Shown: positions 26,865 through 35,008 of the stretch, one piece after another | Layout: each line of letters starts with the position of its first letter | Position numbering within the stretch: position 1 is the stretch's first letter | Source of the DNA: Alphaproteobacteria bacterium | Lineage (GTDB): Bacteria; Pseudomonadota; Alphaproteobacteria; Micropepsales; Micropepsaceae | NCBI GenBank assembly: GCA_947462105.1 | Contig: CANHNJ010000010.1 | Location: 1 to 64,000, forward strand | Direction of reading: 5' to 3' | Length of the DNA stretch: 64,000 nt | Notes under the pieces: generated by a model | The model's input: only the letters and a program-made list of their open reading frames with translations | Databases searched by the model: none | Told to the model about the DNA's origin: nothing | Made by a program: the position numbers and the translations under genes

Positions 26865-27425
26865 GTGTTAGCGCCCAGCGTGACCTCAAGCGCCTGTCCG
26901 GCGCTGGTGCTCAACGCCGACTATCGGCCGCTGAGCTATTACCCGCTTTCGCTCTGGTCGTGGCAGGACACGATCAAGGCGGTCTTCCTCGACCGCGTGA
27001 ATATCCTGGAAGAATATGACCGCGAGGTGCACTCCGCCCGCTTCGCGATGAAGCTGCCCTCGGTCATCGCCCTCAAGACCTATATCCGGCCGGCGCGGCA
27101 TCCCGCCTTCACCCGCTTCAACGTTTTCCTGCGCGACGAATTCGAATGCCAGTATTGTGGCGATGACCAGGAATTGACCTTCGATCATGTCATTCCCCGC
27201 GCGCGCGGTGGCTGCACCACCTGGGAGAATGTCGTCGCCGCCTGCTCGCCGTGCAACCTGACCAAGGGCAGCCTGCTGCCCGCCCAGGCGAAGATGTTTC
27301 CCCGGCACAGGCCGCATCCGCCGACCGTGACCGAGTTGCGCGAGCATGGCCGCAAGTTCCCGCCCAACTACCTGCATGAAAGCTGGGCCGACTATCTCTA
27401 TTGGGATTCCGAACTGGAAGCCTAG
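26865..27425 (+). CDS. HNH endonuclease family protein
   Basis: A 186-residue protein with the alphaproteobacterial pattern CPALVLNADYRPLSYYPLSLW at the start. A C-terminal HNH domain follows, with CQYCG and CSPCN binding structural zinc and LTFDHVIPRARGG supplying the catalytic His. It is a chromosomally conserved stand-alone HNH protein of uncertain role. Start choice: GTG 26865 has AGGA about 9 nt upstream; GTG 26829 and GTG 26880 are alternatives. Confidence 0.88.
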   Translation: MLAPSVTSSACPALVLNADYRPLSYYPLSLWSWQDTIKAVFLDRVNILEEYDREVHSARFAMKLPSVIALKTYIRPARHPAFTRFNVFLRDEFECQYCGDDQELTFDHVIPRARGGCTTWENVVAACSPCNLTKGSLLPAQAKMFPRHRPHPPTVTELREHGRKFPPNYLHESWADYLYWDSELEA

Positions 27426-27446
27426 GGCGCACTTCTTTCGCGCCCT
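27424..27446. terminator. Hairpin between convergent HNH and coq7 genes
   Basis: AGGGCGC (27424-27430) and GCGCCCT (27440-27446) enclose a 9-base ACTTCTTTC loop just past the HNH stop. The motif resembles the 5' end of the repeated element copies at 46947 and 56347 (GGCGC, TTCTTTT, GCGCC), but the rest of that element is missing. Confidence 0.5.
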
Positions 27447-27457
27447 GTCAGGGCCAA

Positions 27458-28000
27458 TCAAATACGCTCGGAAAGCTTTATCGCGACGCGGCAGCCTGCC
27501 TTGATCGCGGCGCTGAGCAGCTTGTAGCCCACCGCCTGTTCGGCGCCATTCTCCAGCGCCGTCTGGCGATGTTCGGCTTCCTCGGCGCGGAATTCTTCCA
27601 CCGTCGCCTTCAGGGCTTCGTCCTTGCCTTCCAGCGCCGCGACCTGAGATGCGTAATGCTCGTCGATCACATCCTCGACAGCGGCGGTGCAGGCGAAGGC
27701 GGCTTTCTCGCCCATCAGGGCGGTGGCGGCGCCCAGCGCGAATCCCGCCACGCGCCACACCGGTTCCAGCGCGGTGGGCCGCACCTTTCGCGCATTGACC
27801 AGCTTGTCGAAGGCCTTCAGGTGCCGTTCTTCCTGGCTCGCCATGTGCCGGATGGTGTCGGCGGCGGCGCCATGCTTCAGCACCGCAAGCTGGCCCTGAT
27901 AGATGCGCACCGCGCCATATTCGCCGGCATGATCGACGCGGATCATCGCGTCGGTGTCCAGCGCGACGCCGGGCGCGGTGGGCTTGGGCCTACGGCTCAT
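27458..28000 (-). CDS. coq7: Demethoxyubiquinone hydroxylase Coq7
   Basis: A 180-residue carboxylate-bridged di-iron enzyme of ubiquinone synthesis. Iron ligands are visible in DHAGEYGAVRIY, ASQEERHLKAF, VEDVIDEHY and AEEAEHRQ. Membrane association would be through its helical bundle. The ATG at 28000 lies 11 nt inside the end of the dsbB-like gene, so translation is coupled. Coq7 rather than UbiF is normal for alphaproteobacteria. Confidence 0.93.
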   Translation of the reverse strand: MSRRPKPTAPGVALDTDAMIRVDHAGEYGAVRIYQGQLAVLKHGAAADTIRHMASQEERHLKAFDKLVNARKVRPTALEPVWRVAGFALGAATALMGEKAAFACTAAVEDVIDEHYASQVAALEGKDEALKATVEEFRAEEAEHRQTALENGAEQAVGYKLLSAAIKAGCRVAIKLSERI

Positions 28001-28466
28001 GGGCGGTCTTTCCCAGCAGGACGCCGCCGATGGCCGCGATGCCGATGGAGAAGAAGGCATTCCAGAAAGCCAGAGTCTGGCCCAGGAACACCTGCTGCAG
28101 CAGGCTGCAGGACGGCGCGGGCGCCATGTCGCTGCCCAGCACGAAGCGCGTCCCGGAACAGGTGGTGGGACCGGGCAGGATGCCCCACTGGAATCCAGTC
28201 TGCCACGCGCCGATCAGTCCCGAAGACAGCACCAGCATGATAGCGGCGGTGGCGACATAAAAAGCGTAGCGGCGCGGCAGGAAGCCGCCGCCGATCAGGC
28301 CGATCACCGCCGCAGCGATGTGCGGCCAGCGCTGCCAATGGCACATGTGGCAGGGCGGCATGCCGCCCAGATACTGGTAACCCAGCGCGCCCAGGATCAG
28401 CGCCAGCGCGCCGGTGCCGACCGCGATGGCGATCCAGTCAGCGCGCAAAGACTGCGTTGTCGTCAT
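27990..28466 (-). CDS. Disulfide bond formation protein DsbB family
   Basis: A 158-residue protein with four membrane segments. PPCHMCHWQRWPH near residue 37 holds the first Cys pair (CxxC) and a periplasmic loop with TTCSGTR and APSCS holds the second. DsbB reoxidises DsbA using ubiquinone; it is fitting that a ubiquinone-synthesis gene overlaps its 3' end by 11 nt. The start lies 29 nt inside the VOC gene upstream, so the three form one compressed operon. Confidence 0.9.
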   Translation of the reverse strand: MTTTQSLRADWIAIAVGTGALALILGALGYQYLGGMPPCHMCHWQRWPHIAAAVIGLIGGGFLPRRYAFYVATAAIMLVLSSGLIGAWQTGFQWGILPGPTTCSGTRFVLGSDMAPAPSCSLLQQVFLGQTLAFWNAFFSIGIAAIGGVLLGKTAHEP

Positions 28467-28860
28467 GGAAGGCCTTGAATTCGAGTGCGTTGCCGGAGGG
28501 ATCGAGAAAGAAGAACGTTGCTTGTTCGCCGGGCAGCCCTTCGAAGCGGATGCCGGGCGCAATGATGAACTGTGTGTTGGCAGCGGTCAGTTTGCCGGCC
28601 AGCGTCTTCCATTGTTCCATTGTCAGGATCGCACCAAAATGGCGCACGGGAACTGCGTCACCGTCAACCTGATTATGTTCTTTGTGACCGACCTCCTTCG
28701 GGCTTAAATGCGCAACGATCTGATGGCCGAAGAAATCGAAGTCCACCCACTCCTCGCTCGAACGTCCCTCGGGACAGCCGAGCAGATCGCCATAGAAGGC
28801 GCGGGCTTCGGCAAGATCGCGTACCGGGAACGCAAGATGAAAGCGCGGACGTGTCGACAT
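28438..28860 (-). CDS. VOC (glyoxalase/bleomycin resistance) family protein
   Basis: A 140-residue protein with two beta-alpha-beta-beta-beta units: FHLAFPVRDLAEARAFYGDLLGC at the start and FFFLDPSGNALEFKAFHD at the end, where His and Glu act as metal ligands. Substrate unknown. Its ATG (28860-28858) shares bases with the ATG of the divergent peptidase gene (28859-28861), so there is no spacer between them. Confidence 0.88.
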   Translation of the reverse strand: MSTRPRFHLAFPVRDLAEARAFYGDLLGCPEGRSSEEWVDFDFFGHQIVAHLSPKEVGHKEHNQVDGDAVPVRHFGAILTMEQWKTLAGKLTAANTQFIIAPGIRFEGLPGEQATFFFLDPSGNALEFKAFHDDNAVFAR

Positions 28861-29635
28861 GATTTCCCTGTTCCGCCGCAAGCCTAAAGCCAGCGCCGTC
28901 AAAAAGCGACCCACCAGAAGCAACGGCGAAACCGTGGCCCTGGCCATCGAAGGCGAACCGGTTTCGGTCAAGTTGCGGCTCAATCCGCGCGCCCGGCGCG
29001 TGATCGTCAAGGTTCACCCCTCCACAGGCGAAGTGACGGTGGTGGCCCCGACCCGGGCCGGCCTCGCCCATGCGCTGGATTTCGCGCGCGGCGAGCAGGA
29101 CTGGATCGCGCGGCAGCGGGCGCGGGTGCCGCAGCCGGTGGTGCTGGCACCCGGGGCCAGGCTGCCGTTTCGCGGCCAGTCGCACGAAATCCGCCACGGC
29201 GGCAGAAACGGCCCCGCGCCGGTCTGCCATGATGCGGCGGGGCGCGTGTTGTGGGTGCATGGCCGCGCCGAACATGCGCAGCGCCGTCTCACTGATTTCT
29301 TCAAGCGCGAGGCCCGCAACCTGTGCGAGGCGCAGGCACTGGCCTATGGCGCGCAACTGGGCGTCGTGCCCGCGCGCATCACCATGCGCGACACCGCCAG
29401 CCGCTGGGGCTCCTGCTCGGCGGCGCGGGCGATCTCGTTTTCCTGGCGGCTGATCTTCGCGCCGGATTTCGTGCGCGACTATGTCGTGGCCCATGAAGTG
29501 GCGCATCTCAAGGAGATGAATCACGGCCCGCGCTTCTGGAAGCTGGTGGAAAAACTGCAGCCAGACTTCAAGCCGGCGCAGGAATGGTTGCGCCTGCATG
29601 GCCGCTCGCTTCAGAGATACGCCCCGAAGCTTTAG
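28859..29635 (+). CDS. YgjP/SprT-like zinc metallopeptidase (M48-related)
   Basis: A 258-residue protein whose C-terminal domain has [20 protein letters not shown] near residue 207, giving the HExxH site and a downstream His ligand. The preceding [23 protein letters not shown] is the YgjP/DUF45 hallmark. Unusually for a peptidase it has no signal peptide. The ATG at 28859 is the first start but overlaps the divergent VOC start, so a slightly later start is possible. It overlaps the convergent PBP gene by 4 nt. Confidence 0.88.
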   Translation: MISLFRRKPKASAVKKRPTRSNGETVALAIEGEPVSVKLRLNPRARRVIVKVHPSTGEVTVVAPTRAGLAHALDFARGEQDWIARQRARVPQPVVLAPGARLPFRGQSHEIRHGGRNGPAPVCHDAAGRVLWVHGRAEHAQRRLTDFFKREARNLCEAQALAYGAQLGVVPARITMRDTASRWGSCSAARAISFSWRLIFAPDFVRDYVVAHEVAHLKEMNHGPRFWKLVEKLQPDFKPAQEWLRLHGRSLQRYAPKL

Positions 29636-31665
29636 CCGCCGAACAGGCTGTTCAGGATCAAATCGATGGTGCCCGGCTTGGCCTGTTCCACCGGGGCCGA
29701 AACCGCCATCGCGGCCGGCGGCTGCGGCGTCAGCGCCGCCGTATCAGTCGGAGGCAGGTTGGCGGCCATGGCCGCACCCGCCAGCGGCCGTTCCGGCAGG
29801 CCCTGTTCGGCGCCGCCCATGAAATCGCGGAAGATGCGGGCCGGCAACGCGCCGCCGGGGGCTTTCTTCATGGGCGTGAAATCGTCATTGCCGGTCCAGA
29901 CGGCGCAGACCAGATCGGCGGTAAAGCCGATGAACCAGGCATCGCGATAATCCTGCGTCGTGCCGGTCTTGCCCGCCACGTCGCGGTTCGGCAGGCGGGC
30001 CGCCTTGCCGGTACCGGTCAGCACGGTTTCGGCCATCAGCCGGGTCATGGCGGCGTTGTTTTCCGGACTCATCGCCGCGCCTTGTGCCTTCGGCTTGCGC
30101 TCATAAAGCACCTTGCCCGCGACGGTACGGATCTTCATCACGGCGAAGGGCGTCACGGCCTCGCCGCCATTGGCGAAGGCGGCATAGGCGCCGGTCATTT
30201 CCAGTGGCGAAACGCCGGAGGTGCCCAGCGCCAGCGAATCCACCGCATCCAGCGGCGCGGTGATGCCCAGCCGGCGCGCCGTCGCCGCCACGGTGCGCGG
30301 CCCCACTTCCTGAGTGAGCTGCGCCGCGACGGAGTTGGAGGAGGTGGCAAAGGCCCGCAGCAAGGGTATCGCACCTTCATAGCGGTTCTCGTAATTGCCC
30401 GGTGTCCATTTGCCGAACGTCACCGGCTCATCCTGCACCGTGTCGTTCAGCGTGTGGCCATGCTCCAGCGCCGCCAGATAGACGAAGGGCTTGAAGGCGC
30501 TGCCCGGCTGGCGCACCGCATCGGTGGCGCGGTTGAAGGCCGACTGGGCATAGGAACGGCCGCCCACCAGGGCACGCACCGCGCCATCTGGCGTCATCGC
30601 CACCAAAGCGGCCTGCGAAACGTTGAGCTTCTCGCCATCCAGGCCAAGGCCCTGCATCACGGCAGCTTCCGCCAGGCCCTGTGTCTGCAGGTTGAAACTG
30701 GTTTCCACCATGATGGGCTCGGCGCTGGCCGGCACCAGTTCGCGCAATTGCGCGATCACCCAATCGGCGAAATAGCCGGAGCCGGGCGTGCCGCTGACGC
30801 GGCTGATGCGCGGGCGCGTCTGCGCGGCGGCAAGACGGGTATCGAGATCGATATAGCCTGCTTCCTCCATCGCCTTCAGCACCACCTGCGCCCGCGCATG
30901 TGCGGCGTCGGGATCGGCGAGGGGATTGTAGCGCGCGGGCGCCTTGACACTGCCCGCCAGGATCGCGGCCTCGGTCAGGCCGAGCTCGGAGGCATGCTTG
31001 CCGAAGAATTTTTCCGCCGCCGCTTCCAGTCCATACACGCCGGCGCCGAAATAGACCTTGTTGAGATACAGGCCAAGGATCTGGTCCTTGCTGTAGCGCG
31101 TCTCCAGATAGACGGCGAGCGCCGCCTCCCGCAGCTTGCGCTCATAGGTGCGGCCCGGCGTGAGGAACAGGTTCTTGGCCAGCTGCTGCGTCAGGGTCGA
31201 ACCGCCCTGCACCACATGGCCCGTCGCCATGTTGCGGATGGCGGCGCGCGACAGACCGAACGGATCAATGCCGAAATGCGAACGGAAGCGGCGGTCCTCG
31301 ACGGCGATAAAGGCGTTGGTGACATAGTCGGGCAGGTCGGCCACCGCCACCGTCTCGCCCTGGGTCAGGCCGCGCCGCGCGATGACGCGGCCATGATCGT
31401 CCAGGATGGTGACATCCTCCGAGGCAGCGGGCGTCATGATGTTGTTCACATCGGGCAGGCCGGAAATGAAGTGCGAGAAGATCACCGCGCCGAAGATGAG
31501 GCCCCAGATGGCGAACATGGTGACGACATAGGGCCAACTGCGCTTGCGGCGCGTCACGGGCTTTGGCGGGGGCGGGCCATCATCGTAATCGGCAGGCGCA
31601 CGGCCACGGCCGGAAGCTTTGCCCCGCGGTTTTCCAGAAGACTTTTTGGGTGTTGGCTTGCCCAT
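29632..31665 (-). CDS. Class A penicillin-binding protein (PBP1A family)
   Basis: A 677-residue bifunctional peptidoglycan synthase. A Lys/Arg-rich cytoplasmic tail and one membrane anchor (about 45-67) lead to the GT51 glycosyltransferase domain ([32 protein letters not shown]). The transpeptidase domain follows with GSAFKPF (Ser near 388), SSNSVA and KTGTT (near 563). A low-complexity Pro/Ala tail ends LNSLFGG. It is shorter than E. coli PBP1a because it lacks the extra loop domain, as usual in this class. Confidence 0.94.
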   Translation of the reverse strand: MGKPTPKKSSGKPRGKASGRGRAPADYDDGPPPPKPVTRRKRSWPYVVTMFAIWGLIFGAVIFSHFISGLPDVNNIMTPAASEDVTILDDHGRVIARRGLTQGETVAVADLPDYVTNAFIAVEDRRFRSHFGIDPFGLSRAAIRNMATGHVVQGGSTLTQQLAKNLFLTPGRTYERKLREAALAVYLETRYSKDQILGLYLNKVYFGAGVYGLEAAAEKFFGKHASELGLTEAAILAGSVKAPARYNPLADPDAAHARAQVVLKAMEEAGYIDLDTRLAAAQTRPRISRVSGTPGSGYFADWVIAQLRELVPASAEPIMVETSFNLQTQGLAEAAVMQGLGLDGEKLNVSQAALVAMTPDGAVRALVGGRSYAQSAFNRATDAVRQPGSAFKPFVYLAALEHGHTLNDTVQDEPVTFGKWTPGNYENRYEGAIPLLRAFATSSNSVAAQLTQEVGPRTVAATARRLGITAPLDAVDSLALGTSGVSPLEMTGAYAAFANGGEAVTPFAVMKIRTVAGKVLYERKPKAQGAAMSPENNAAMTRLMAETVLTGTGKAARLPNRDVAGKTGTTQDYRDAWFIGFTADLVCAVWTGNDDFTPMKKAPGGALPARIFRDFMGGAEQGLPERPLAGAAMAANLPPTDTAALTPQPPAAMAVSAPVEQAKPGTIDLILNSLFGG

Positions 31666-31719
31666 GCTGCCAGTATGGCGGCGAGGTGGTTAACGGCTGT
31701 TAAACATTCACCTTTGCTC

Positions 31720-31851
31720 GAGCCCGGCATTCCGCCGGGCGACTTTCTGCCAGGCCTCCAGCTTCCTTTCCCCGCGAACGCAGTGACGAGCGGGGGAAGG
31801 TGTCGCAACGAGGTGTCGCCGGAGGCGACCCGAGTTGTGACGGATGGGGGT
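31720..31851 (+). repeat. Dispersed hairpin repeat, family 2, copy 1
   Basis: A ~132-nt intergenic unit. It begins GAGCCCGGCATTCCGCCGGG (hairpin CCCGGC/GCCGGG), has a long GGGGAAGG/CCTTTCCCC stem in the middle, then GTCGCC-GGA-GGCGAC, and ends GACGGATGGGGGT. A clearly homologous unit in the same orientation lies at 56934-57068. It fills the space between two minus-strand genes. No open reading frame in it is credible. Confidence 0.85.
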
Positions 31852-31858
31852 CATAAAA

Positions 31859-32512
31859 TCAGGCGGAAAGCCTGTATCCGCCTTCTTCCGTCAGCAGAAT
31901 CCGCGCTTCGCCGGGGTCTTTTTCGATCTTCTTGCGCAGGCGGTAGATGTGGGTCTCCAGCGTGTGGGTGGCCACCAGCGGGCCATAGCCCCAGACTTCT
32001 CCCAGCAGGGTCTGGCGCGGCACGATCCCCGACGCGTTCTTGAGATAGCGCAGGATGTCCGTCTCCTTCTCGGTCAGCCGGATCTTGTGCTCCCCGTCCA
32101 CCAAGAGCTTGGCGGAGGGGTGAAAGTCGTAGGGACCGATACGGCCAGCCGCCTCACCCGGGGGATGCGCCAAAAGCTTGCCCAATTCCAGCTGCAGGGC
32201 GGTGAAGCGGAAGGGCTTGGCCAGCCGCGCCAGCCCGTCCTGCACCTCGGCCTTGTCCGCCGGGGTCAGCAGCAGCAGCGGTGCGCCAAAGCCGTCTTCC
32301 TCCAGCGCCCGCGCCGCATCGGCGGCATCCCCGTCCGGCAAGGCATCGTCGATCACCGCGAAGCTGAACAGGGACTCAGCAGTGACGGTGCGCGCCTCGC
32401 CGCTACTGGATGCGATGATGATCTCGCTGCCTTCCTCGCCCGCAAGCTGCTGGGCAAGCTGGTCGCGGAAAATGCCGGGCGCGGCGATCAGGAGGGCCTT
32501 GGGCTTGGGCAT
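31859..32512 (-). CDS. OmpR-family response regulator with atypical receiver domain
   Basis: A 217-residue protein. A C-terminal OmpR/PhoB winged helix (about 118-216: IRLTEKETDILRYLKNASG, ETHIYRLRKKIEKDP) binds DNA. The N-terminal receiver (1-112) keeps a candidate phosphoacceptor Asp in FAVIDDALPDGD and the Lys in LAKPFRF. It lacks the paired acidic residues after the first strand (LLIAAPGIFRDQL instead of the usual VDDD), so Mg2+ binding and phosphorylation may be lost. No histidine kinase is adjacent. Confidence 0.87.
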   Translation of the reverse strand: MPKPKALLIAAPGIFRDQLAQQLAGEEGSEIIIASSSGEARTVTAESLFSFAVIDDALPDGDAADAARALEEDGFGAPLLLLTPADKAEVQDGLARLAKPFRFTALQLELGKLLAHPPGEAAGRIGPYDFHPSAKLLVDGEHKIRLTEKETDILRYLKNASGIVPRQTLLGEVWGYGPLVATHTLETHIYRLRKKIEKDPGEARILLTEEGGYRLSA

Positions 32513-32638
32513 AGTGCAAGTCTAGTCCAAGCCACGACGCGGCGGCAATTTCTGCCGGGCTGCAGGCGGTGGCCCTGGGCGAAAAGCCCGCGAATCCGGC
32601 GCTTTCCCACTGGCGTAGCGCTTGCTTGGGACAAGGCG

Positions 32639-33199
32639 ATGCCCGCTCTCGACATCATGCGTCACATGGATCCCGCCCAGGTGCGTTCGCGCGCCAGCGT
32701 GGCCGCGCCGCAAACTGCGTCCAGGGCGGAAACCGCGAAGGCCGATAGCGGCGCCACCCTCGATACCGCCTTCGAAGACCTACTCGACATCGTTAACCCG
32801 CTGCAGCACCTGCCTGTGGTGGGCACGCTCTATCGCGCCATCACCGGCGACACGATGGGCACGGTGTCGAAGATTGCAGGCGATGCGCTCTATGGCGGGC
32901 TGTGGGGCGCGGTGTGCGCCGTCGCCGACAGTGCCTTCGAGGCGATCACGGGCAAGGATTTCGGTTCGACCGTGTTGGCGCTGGCGACCGATGTGCTGGG
33001 CCTGGACGATGATGCGCCGCCGACACAGATCGCGGCGGCAACGCCGCCGGCCAGGCCAGTGGCGCAGGCCGGTGACAGCGCAGAGGCGCTGGCTTTCGGC
33101 AATGCGCTGACGGCCAAGGGCATGGATAGCGAAATGGCTTCCCGCGCCATGTATGCCTATCGCCGCGCCAATGGCCTTCTCCCGGTCGGACTGAACTAA
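32639..33199 (+). CDS. Conserved hypothetical protein with a hydrophobic core
   Basis: A 186-residue protein I cannot assign to a named family, although the block FEDLLDIVNPLQHLPVVGTLYRAITGDTM followed by IAGDALYGGLWGAVCAVADSAFEAITGKDFG is familiar from alphaproteobacterial unknowns. The N-terminus is polar and disordered (1-40), the middle is amphipathic or weakly membrane-seeking (45-115), then a Pro/Ala linker leads to a helical tail (SEMASRAMYAYRRANGLLP). The ATG at 32639 is the first after the regulator spacer. Function unknown. Confidence 0.75.
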   Translation: MPALDIMRHMDPAQVRSRASVAAPQTASRAETAKADSGATLDTAFEDLLDIVNPLQHLPVVGTLYRAITGDTMGTVSKIAGDALYGGLWGAVCAVADSAFEAITGKDFGSTVLALATDVLGLDDDAPPTQIAAATPPARPVAQAGDSAEALAFGNALTAKGMDSEMASRAMYAYRRANGLLPVGLN

Positions 33200-33209
33200 T
33201 TTATTGGTC

Positions 33210-33252
33210 GCGGTTCCTGCGGAAAACCGCTCCGCACTTTTCCTGGAACCGC
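33210..33252. repeat. REP-like cruciform sequence
   Basis: Two nested inverted repeats: GCGGTTCC (33210-33217) with GGAACCGC (33245-33252), and inside it TGCGGA (33218-33223) with TCCGCA (33231-33236). Its wording (GCGGAAAACCGC...CACTTTTCCTGGAA) resembles short intergenic repeats that I recall from Rhizobiales genomes. It sits 10 nt after a stop codon and could also act as a transcript end. Only one copy is seen here. Confidence 0.55.
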
Positions 33253-33271
33253 TCTGGGCTATAAGTCTTTC

Positions 33272-33811
33272 ATGGATTTGCAGGTGACAATGCAGGGCGG
33301 CCACGCCGTGCTGGACTGGGGTGCAGGCGCGCGCCGCGCCGCCATCGGCCCGGGCGGCATCGCGGTGAAGGGCGGCGAGGGCGATGGCATCACGCCCATC
33401 GGGTCATGGCCAGTGCGCGAGATTTTCTACCGTGCGGATCGTATCGCCAAACCCGACGTGCAACTGAAGCTGCGCGCGATCGCGCCGGATGATGGCTGGT
33501 GCGATGCGCCGAACGATTCCAATTACAACCGGCTGGTGAAACGGCCCTATCCCGCCAGCGCCGAGACCATGTGGCGTGACGATCACCTCTACGATCTGGT
33601 GGCGGTGCTGGGCTTCAACGATGATCCGGTGGTGGCAGGCAAGGGCAGCGCCATCTTCCTGCATTTGGCGCGGAGCGTCGGCGAGAGCCGGAGCGACACT
33701 TCAAAGGAGCCGGGCTATGCCAACACGCATGGCTGTGTCGCGCTGAAACATGACGATGCGCTGGCGGCGCTGGAACAGTTGCGGCCGGGTGACCGCGTCA
33801 TTATTTCGTAA
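33272..33811 (+). CDS. L,D-transpeptidase family protein (YkuD-like)
   Basis: A 179-residue protein with the YkuD catalytic block TSKEPGYANTHGCVALKHDD, where His and Cys of HGC are the active-site pair; GDGITPIGSWPVREIFYR forms the substrate groove. Such enzymes make 3-3 crosslinks or lipoprotein-peptidoglycan links. There is no N-terminal signal peptide, which is odd for an enzyme working in the periplasm; this compact group (sometimes called YkuD-like, ErfK-related) often lacks one. The C-terminus overlaps the convergent yggS by 11 nt. Confidence 0.88.
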   Translation: MDLQVTMQGGHAVLDWGAGARRAAIGPGGIAVKGGEGDGITPIGSWPVREIFYRADRIAKPDVQLKLRAIAPDDGWCDAPNDSNYNRLVKRPYPASAETMWRDDHLYDLVAVLGFNDDPVVAGKGSAIFLHLARSVGESRSDTSKEPGYANTHGCVALKHDDALAALEQLRPGDRVIIS

Positions 33812-34466
33812 GGCGCTCACCAAAAATCGCGCTGCCGACTCTGACGTGTGTCGCACCGAACTTCACCGCCAGTTCAAAATCGCTGCTCATGCCCATGCTG
33901 AGCTGGGACAGGCCCAGATCGCGGGCGCGCTGCATCAGGAAGGCGAAGTGTGGCGCGGCGTCATCCCCTGCCGGCGGGATGCACATCAGGCCTTCGACCG
34001 GCAATTGCAGCCCGCGCGCATGCGCCAGCAAGGCCGCGAGATCGGTGGGCAGCACACCCGCCTTCTGTTCTTCCTCGCCCGTGTTGACCTGGATGAAAAT
34101 ACGGGGACAGGGCGCGCCCTTGTCGCGTTCGGCGGCCAGCGCATCGGCCAGCTTTACCCGGTCCAGCGACTCGATGACGTCAAACAGCGCCATCGCCTCT
34201 TTCACCTTGTTGGTCTGCAGCGGGCCAATCAGGTGCAGTTCCAGCGCGGGGAATTCTGCCTTCAGCGCCGGAAATTTGGCCTGCGCCTCCTGCACGCGGT
34301 TCTCGCCGAAGCAGAGCTGGCCCGCCGCCAGTGCGGCGCGAATCCCGGCTTCGTCCACCGTCTTGGAGACGGCGACCAGCTGCGTGGCGGGCGCAGGGTT
34401 AATCGCGGCCTTTCGCGCCGCGCCGATGCGCGCCAGAATGTCTGCCAGATTTTCGGGAATGCTCAT
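33801..34466 (-). CDS. Pyridoxal phosphate homeostasis protein YggS
   Basis: A 221-residue alanine-racemase-fold protein binding PLP through Lys35 in LVAVSKTVDEA. HLIGPLQTNKVKEA and LSMGMSSDFELAVKFGATHVRVGSAIFGER are family signatures. It buffers free PLP and amino-acid pools and is usually near proC or cell-division genes, but here it faces a thiE-like gene, with 5 nt between the two ATGs. Confidence 0.94.
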   Translation of the reverse strand: MSIPENLADILARIGAARKAAINPAPATQLVAVSKTVDEAGIRAALAAGQLCFGENRVQEAQAKFPALKAEFPALELHLIGPLQTNKVKEAMALFDVIESLDRVKLADALAAERDKGAPCPRIFIQVNTGEEEQKAGVLPTDLAALLAHARGLQLPVEGLMCIPPAGDDAAPHFAFLMQRARDLGLSQLSMGMSSDFELAVKFGATHVRVGSAIFGERLTK

Positions 34467-34471
34467 TGGGG

Positions 34472-35008
34472 ATGTTTCTAGCAAGGCAGCAGCAACGTCT
34501 CAATCCGGACCTGCCCTTGGTGCTGTTCACCGATGACAGCGGCCGTGACTGGCTGGCCGCCGCCCGCCGCCTGCCGTGCGGCAGCATCGTGGTCCTGCGC
34601 GGCAAACAGCGCGCCACGCTGCTGGACAGGCTGCGCCCGCTGCCGCTGCGTCTGCTGGTGGCGGAGGATGCCGTGCTGGCGGGCGAGGCCGATGGTCTGC
34701 ACCTGCCCGAGCAGCGGGCGCGCGAAGCGGCGCACTGGCGGTGCCGCAGGCCTGACTGGATCATCACCACATCGGCCCATTCGCTGCGGGCGCTGATGCA
34801 GTTGCGCCATGTCGATGCCGCCTTCCTGTCGCCGGTCTTCGCCACCACCAGCCATCCCGGCGCGACGGTACTGACACCGGTGCGGGCCGCCTTCATCGCG
34901 GCACATGCCCTGGTGCCGGTCTATGCCCTGGGCGGCGTCGATGCGCGCAAGGCGCCGCTGCTGGCGCCGGCTTTCAGCGGCATCGCCGCGATCACGGCAC
35001 TGTGTTGA
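34472..35008 (+). CDS. Thiamine phosphate synthase / TenI-like protein
   Basis: A 178-residue TIM-barrel protein. LLVAEDAVLAGEADGLHLPE, then TTSAHSLRALMQL and VDAAFLSPVFATTSHPGA, follow the ThiE/TenI pattern that binds thiazole phosphate. It is shorter than ThiE (about 210) because the N-terminal strand region is reduced, so catalytic competence is uncertain. No TPP riboswitch can fit in the 5-nt gap to yggS. Its end overlaps the convergent porin by 17 nt. Confidence 0.8.
   Translation: MFLARQQQRLNPDLPLVLFTDDSGRDWLAAARRLPCGSIVVLRGKQRATLLDRLRPLPLRLLVAEDAVLAGEADGLHLPEQRAREAAHWRCRRPDWIITTSAHSLRALMQLRHVDAAFLSPVFATTSHPGATVLTPVRAAFIAAHALVPVYALGGVDARKAPLLAPAFSGIAAITALC

Noticed and set aside
29584-32043. 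A very long open frame (over 800 codons) on the + strand opposite the penicillin-binding protein and the response regulator
   Set aside because: It is low complexity (Arg/His/Gly rich), has no domain, and lies antisense to two clear genes. Long antisense frames are expected in GC-rich DNA with third-position G/C.
34466-34472. TPP riboswitch for the thiE-like gene
   Set aside because: The start codons of yggS and the thiE-like gene are 5 nt apart, leaving no room for a leader.
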